Source of the DNA: VGPI01 sp964482845
Lineage (GTDB): Bacteria; Cloacimonadota; Cloacimonadia; Cloacimonadales; Cloacimonadaceae
Length of the DNA: 18,428 bases
Assembly: GCA_964482845.1 (NCBI GenBank)
Contig: CAYZZE010000044.1
Span: 1 to 18,428, forward strand
Direction: 5' to 3'
Shown: piece by piece, positions 14,823 through 18,428 of the stretch
How the letters are laid out: every line of letters starts with the position of its first letter
How positions within the stretch are numbered: position 1 is the first letter of the stretch
The notes under the pieces: generated by a model
Told to the model about the DNA's origin: nothing
The model's database searches: none
What the model saw: only the letters and a program-made list of their open reading frames with translations
Program-made: the position numbers and the translations under genes

Positions 14823-16060
14823 GAACTTTTATTTTAATCATCGTATTGCTGGTTACGCTTTCATTGCTCAATGGGCTCACTACCGGCAGATCGCTCCCCC
14901 TGGCTGATAGTTATATGATGCGCGCTCGCGGCGTTGAGGCAATATACTGGAATCCCGCCAACATCCATGACAACAGCGTCAATTTCTGGGTGCCCGGAAC
15001 CAATATAAGCATATACATCGCCAATAACTCGTTTGATATCGAGACCTATAACCGAATAAGCGGAAAATATCTGACCGACCGGATGAAACAGGATGTTTTG
15101 GATCAGATCGACCGCCGCATCACGATCACCGGCGAAGGTCACGTCGGGGTCTTTGCCACTACGATCAACAATGTGGGACTGGCAAGTTCGATCTCCACCT
15201 ACAACCGTCTTTCCATCTCCAAGAAATACCTGCAACTGATCTTCTTTGGCAACGCCGAGGATTCCTACACCTTTCATGACGCCGACAACAACCTCAGCAG
15301 CATCTCATTCATGGATTTTACCCTTGCTTATGGTGACATCAGGGTATCCGATCTGTTTGATGATATGCCACCGATCCGTCTGGGCGTTTCCGGGAGTTTA
15401 CTGGCAGGCATTCATCATATCCAGAGTCGTGACTACAGAAGCAGTTTGACGACCGGACTGGATGGACTGGCATTCGAACAGGACTTCAAATTGCGCAGCG
15501 GTTTAGCCGGTGCCGGATTCAAGTCCATGATCGGTATCGCTACTGACCCTTTCCCCAATTTTCACGCCGGCATCACCCTGGATAATCTCTTTGGATTCAT
15601 CAATTGGGGTCTCGTAGCGGAAGACCGGTCATTCTCATTTACCGCTGACAGCATATACGTCGCCAACATCGACCAGGATTTATATTCCGAAAGCATCGTC
15701 ACCCAGTCCATCGGTTCATACACGACACCCCTCGCTCCGGAACTGCGCGTAGGCGTCATGTATAACCTGAATGACATTGAACTTTCCGCCGATTGGATCC
15801 AGGGCACCGGCAAATCGGTGGTGACTGAAAACAAAGGCAGAGTTGCCATCGGCGCTCAGTTACACGCGGCTAAGCATGTCCCCTTCCAGATCGGACTCGC
15901 CTTTGGCAACCGTGACTATCCCTGGCGGATATCCTATGGCTTGGGGCTAAAGACCCGCTTTGGCGAGTTCGGCTTGGGATTCCAGAGTTTCAAATCCATC
16001 CTCCCGGGAACGAAGTCCCAAGGCTTGGCGCTCTCTTCTTACCTGAGCATCCGCATCTAA
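14819..16060 (+). CDS. Predicted outer-membrane beta-barrel protein
   Basis: A 413-residue protein with a cleavable signal peptide (MRTFILIIVLLVTLSLLNG). The segment ARGVEAIYWNPANIHD (about 36-51) is like the early region of PorV/FadL-type and DUF5723-type outer-membrane proteins (ARG-x-A-x-WNPA). The remainder alternates polar and hydrophobic residues in amphipathic strands separated by Gly/Asn/Asp turns, ending LSSYLSIRI as a last strand. It overlaps the lipoprotein gene by ATGA, suggesting a lipoprotein-barrel pair. Substrate and partner are unknown. Confidence 0.7.
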   Translation: MRTFILIIVLLVTLSLLNGLTTGRSLPLADSYMMRARGVEAIYWNPANIHDNSVNFWVPGTNISIYIANNSFDIETYNRISGKYLTDRMKQDVLDQIDRRITITGEGHVGVFATTINNVGLASSISTYNRLSISKKYLQLIFFGNAEDSYTFHDADNNLSSISFMDFTLAYGDIRVSDLFDDMPPIRLGVSGSLLAGIHHIQSRDYRSSLTTGLDGLAFEQDFKLRSGLAGAGFKSMIGIATDPFPNFHAGITLDNLFGFINWGLVAEDRSFSFTADSIYVANIDQDLYSESIVTQSIGSYTTPLAPELRVGVMYNLNDIELSADWIQGTGKSVVTENKGRVAIGAQLHAAKHVPFQIGLAFGNRDYPWRISYGLGLKTRFGEFGLGFQSFKSILPGTKSQGLALSSYLSIRI

Positions 16061-16137
16061 AGGGACCGGATCCGATTTTTCGCTTGCGCCTGACAGGATA
16101 TGGTTGACAAAATCTCCCTGCCGGATGCTTTGCGCTC
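16061..16137 (+). other. Short spacer before the VWA gene
   Basis: The spacer holds CGGATCCG followed by ATTTTT (16067-16080) and a TTGACA at 16104-16109. The palindrome is too short to form a good hairpin and no -10 box is clear, so neither a terminator nor a promoter is claimed. Confidence 0.25.
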
Positions 16138-18138
16138 ATGATCCGATATCTGATAATGCTATCAATCGCCGGATTCATTTCCGGCTTGTTATACTATCGC
16201 AGTCAGCCGGAGTTATCCGGCATGCGTCGGCTGCTGATGATCGCGTTGCGCGCACTGAGCGTCTTTTGTATCCTGGTTCTGCTCATCAGCCCCATTTTAT
16301 ATTATATGAGCGAGGAAAAGCAGATCCCTTCCGTGATTGTCCTCCGCGATAATTCGGAGAGCATGGATCTGACCAGCGGAGGCGGCACCAAGCGCGACCG
16401 CATCCACCCTGCCCTCAAAAACATTTCCGAAGCCTACGCCCGAACCGGATACAAAGTCAATCTTTTAGATTTTGCCGACGGCCTGGCGGGTGATAGACAA
16501 TCCACCCGGCTGGGACTCACCCTGGAGCAATTGACCCAGGATCATGATCTGAGCCGCGTCGCCAGTATCGTAATCGGCACCGACGGCTGGTTTCGCGATG
16601 AAAACCTGGCTCTCGTCACCCAATTTAATATCCCCTTCACTGTCGTAGCCGATACCATCGGCATTTCCCCTGCTGATCTTGCCGTGACCGCGGTGCGCAG
16701 TCCGCGTTTTGCCTACCGCAACGAACCCGCCATGATCGCTGTGGACGTCAAAGCCGAAAACTGGACCGGCAGGGCAATTGTCGCGCTGAGGATCAATAAC
16801 CGTGAGATCGAACGAAAACCCGTTATCTTAATCGATGGCAGCGTCCAATCGCTCAGTTTTATCCACCGCTTCACCCATACCGGATTTTTTACCCATCAGA
16901 TCGAAGTATCCGCCGCCGGAATCAATGAGCGCAGTTTGAACAACAACGTCTTTCCCGGCGCCATCGAAGTCCTGGCGGACAAAGAACGTATCGCCGTCAT
17001 CAGCGACAAGCCCGGCTGGGACAATAAGTATATCATTGACGCCCTCAACCGCAATCCACGCTGGCAGGTGGAACACTACTCCATCCGCAACCAGCGGCTC
17101 TATCTGGGTTCAGAGGAAAAAACGGATATCCCCGAAGCAGGGCTCTCAGCCATTCTGATCATCAATAATGGCGCTTTGCAAACCTCCTCTGCTTTGGCGG
17201 CAAGGATCATTGCATTGAACCGCCGCGGCGTTGGCGTCCTCTATCAGGGTCTGCCCATCGATGCCCTTTCCGAGGTCAATCCCTTGCAGCGATCCAATGT
17301 CACCAATCCTTATCAGGGCTTTATCCAATTACTCCCCGAAGCCCGACGCCTGCCAATGTTTGACCTGCCGGACGAGGAGATCGGCAAGATCCCGCCGCTG
17401 GATTATTATTACGTCACTGCCAGATCAGGAGCCGGCGTCATCGCCACGCTCAATAATCCCCAGAAAAGTCCAGCCATCGCCATTACCGAGACAGCCGGCA
17501 ATCGCCTGATCGGTATCGCTTTGCTAAATCTGTGGCGGTGGCAGATGCAGGTGCCCGGAGATGCATATTCACGCCTGATCAGCGATCTTGTCACTTGGCT
17601 GGGAAACCGCGTTCAACAGCGGTTTACGCCCATTTATCAGAGCAGTTGTTTCCTCGGCGAGCCTATCAGTATCCGGCTCCGCTCCGATGATGAGATCCGC
17701 CGCTCCCGCATTGACGCCAATCCCCGGCTCAAGATCACCGATGAACAGGACAATCCCGTTTTTGAAGACTTTATGACCATGGACGGCAACGAATTCCGTA
17801 TCGATACCATTGTCAAACATCCAGGCAATTACCGCTTCACCATCACCGACAGCGAGACCGGAGAACGAAGCAGCGGCAGATTCCACGTCAGCGATACTTC
17901 GATCGAAGCCCGTGATTTTGACTACAATATCCCCCTCCTGTCATGGCTGGCTTCCGAGACCGGCGGACGAATGATCAATGCCTCTGACGCACCCGCTTTA
18001 TCCGTTCCTCCCGCCGTGATCGAGACTCTCTCCCGCCGCAATGAGATCCATATCTACCGCTACTGGTATTTTCTCACCGCTTTCATTATTCTCTTCTGCA
18101 CCGAACTGTTCTTGCGCCGGCGCTGGGGATTGCTCTGA
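16138..18138 (+). CDS. Membrane-anchored VWA-domain protein
   Basis: A 666-residue inner-membrane protein with two N-terminal membrane segments (about 3-20 and 36-57) and one near the C-terminus (about 643-658), followed by the tail LFLRRRWGLL that is common in BatA-like proteins and related VWA proteins of the FCB group. After the second segment comes a VWA-like domain: DNSES (71-75) is the DxSxS metal-binding motif and IGTDGW (147-151) the following Asp-Gly strand. A long periplasmic-looking part follows, with no further recognised motif. The start ATG at 16138 has no strong ribosome site. No MoxR or BatB gene is beside it. The function is unknown; such proteins are thought to assist envelope assembly. 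Confidence 0.75.
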   Translation: MIRYLIMLSIAGFISGLLYYRSQPELSGMRRLLMIALRALSVFCILVLLISPILYYMSEEKQIPSVIVLRDNSESMDLTSGGGTKRDRIHPALKNISEAYARTGYKVNLLDFADGLAGDRQSTRLGLTLEQLTQDHDLSRVASIVIGTDGWFRDENLALVTQFNIPFTVVADTIGISPADLAVTAVRSPRFAYRNEPAMIAVDVKAENWTGRAIVALRINNREIERKPVILIDGSVQSLSFIHRFTHTGFFTHQIEVSAAGINERSLNNNVFPGAIEVLADKERIAVISDKPGWDNKYIIDALNRNPRWQVEHYSIRNQRLYLGSEEKTDIPEAGLSAILIINNGALQTSSALAARIIALNRRGVGVLYQGLPIDALSEVNPLQRSNVTNPYQGFIQLLPEARRLPMFDLPDEEIGKIPPLDYYYVTARSGAGVIATLNNPQKSPAIAITETAGNRLIGIALLNLWRWQMQVPGDAYSRLISDLVTWLGNRVQQRFTPIYQSSCFLGEPISIRLRSDDEIRRSRIDANPRLKITDEQDNPVFEDFMTMDGNEFRIDTIVKHPGNYRFTITDSETGERSSGRFHVSDTSIEARDFDYNIPLLSWLASETGGRMINASDAPALSVPPAVIETLSRRNEIHIYRYWYFLTAFIILFCTELFLRRRWGLL

Positions 18139-18428
18139 TCCTGTAATTTGCAGTTTTCGCTGTCATGCTGCACTTGGATAGATCTATGGGATCATGCTTG
18201 TATTTGGTCTCCAGCAGATCACTTGCCGAGCTGATAGCCAGGATATGGGCACCCAGTCGCATCGCCCTCATGAACCCGCTCCGGTTCCGCTTTTCAGCAG
18301 GTCGATCTTGGCGATCCTGACCAGTCTGGTGCCATCGCTGCGGCTGGTGTAATACTCCACGCTGGGCAGGTCCCGGTTCATTAACTTCTGAAGACCGTTG
18401 AATAATCAGCAACACCGGATTTATCCGG
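18139..18428 (-). other. Right-edge region with broken minus-strand coding-like pieces
   Basis: No intact gene is seen. On the minus strand, 18381 to 18268 reads as 37 codons (MNRDLPSVEYYTSRSDGTRL..., ending GTGAGS) that look protein-like, but with no ribosome site. The neighbouring frame from the window edge (DKSGVADYSTVFRS, then stop) reads similarly. This could be the decayed end of a gene entering from the right. The family is not recognised, and chance is possible. Confidence 0.25.

Noticed and set aside
16064..16080. Terminator after the barrel gene (CGGATCCG then T-run)
   Set aside because: The palindrome leaves at most a 3-bp stem with a 2-base loop, too weak for a terminator.
18086..18415. 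Minus-strand open frame of 109 codons at the right end
   Set aside because: It overlaps the end of the VWA gene and reads like low-complexity Arg/Gln sequence; another minus-strand frame looks more protein-like.

Overview
Overall: the window looks like a chromosome segment from an uncultured Gram-negative bacterium of the FCB/Cloacimonadota type. This is an inference from gene content: a compact rpmF-plsX-fabH-fabD-fabG-acpP-fabF-rnc cluster, a lipoprotein with a clear lipobox, an outer-membrane barrel-like protein, and a membrane von Willebrand A (VWA) protein with the C-terminal tail common in that group. No rRNA or tRNA gene is visible.

Left part (1-5444), the CRISPR-linked block. On the minus strand lie a cold-shock-domain-like gene whose reading frame is broken, then cas1 and cas2, tightly coupled. 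A palindromic, CRISPR-repeat-like segment sits at the extreme left edge. Divergently, on the plus strand, is a three-gene operon: a sigma-factor-like protein, a two-part linker protein, and a Lon-protease/SAVED fusion. This matches the type III CRISPR signalling cascade CalpS-CalpT-CalpL. In that cascade, cyclic tetra-adenylate made by Cas10 activates the SAVED-Lon protease CalpL. CalpL cuts the anti-sigma CalpT and so frees the sigma factor CalpS. No Cas10, Cas6 or effector-subunit gene is in the window, so the signal generator must lie elsewhere.

Middle part (5746-11395), fatty-acid and phospholipid synthesis. Ribosomal protein L32 (rpmF) is followed by plsX, fabH, fabD, fabG and acpP in one tightly packed run ending in a strong hairpin terminator (about 9967-10013). 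After a structured 140-base leader comes fabF. All catalytic residues are intact.

Right part (11526-18138): rnc (RNase III), an Elp3-like radical SAM gene, a large predicted lipoprotein, a predicted outer-membrane barrel and a membrane VWA protein, all on the plus strand with small gaps or overlaps. The last 290 bases hold no intact gene, only broken minus-strand coding-like pieces.

The main point of interest is the calp operon sitting back-to-back with the adaptation genes. The layout suggests, but does not prove, that the released sigma factor controls the adaptation operon or its own operon.
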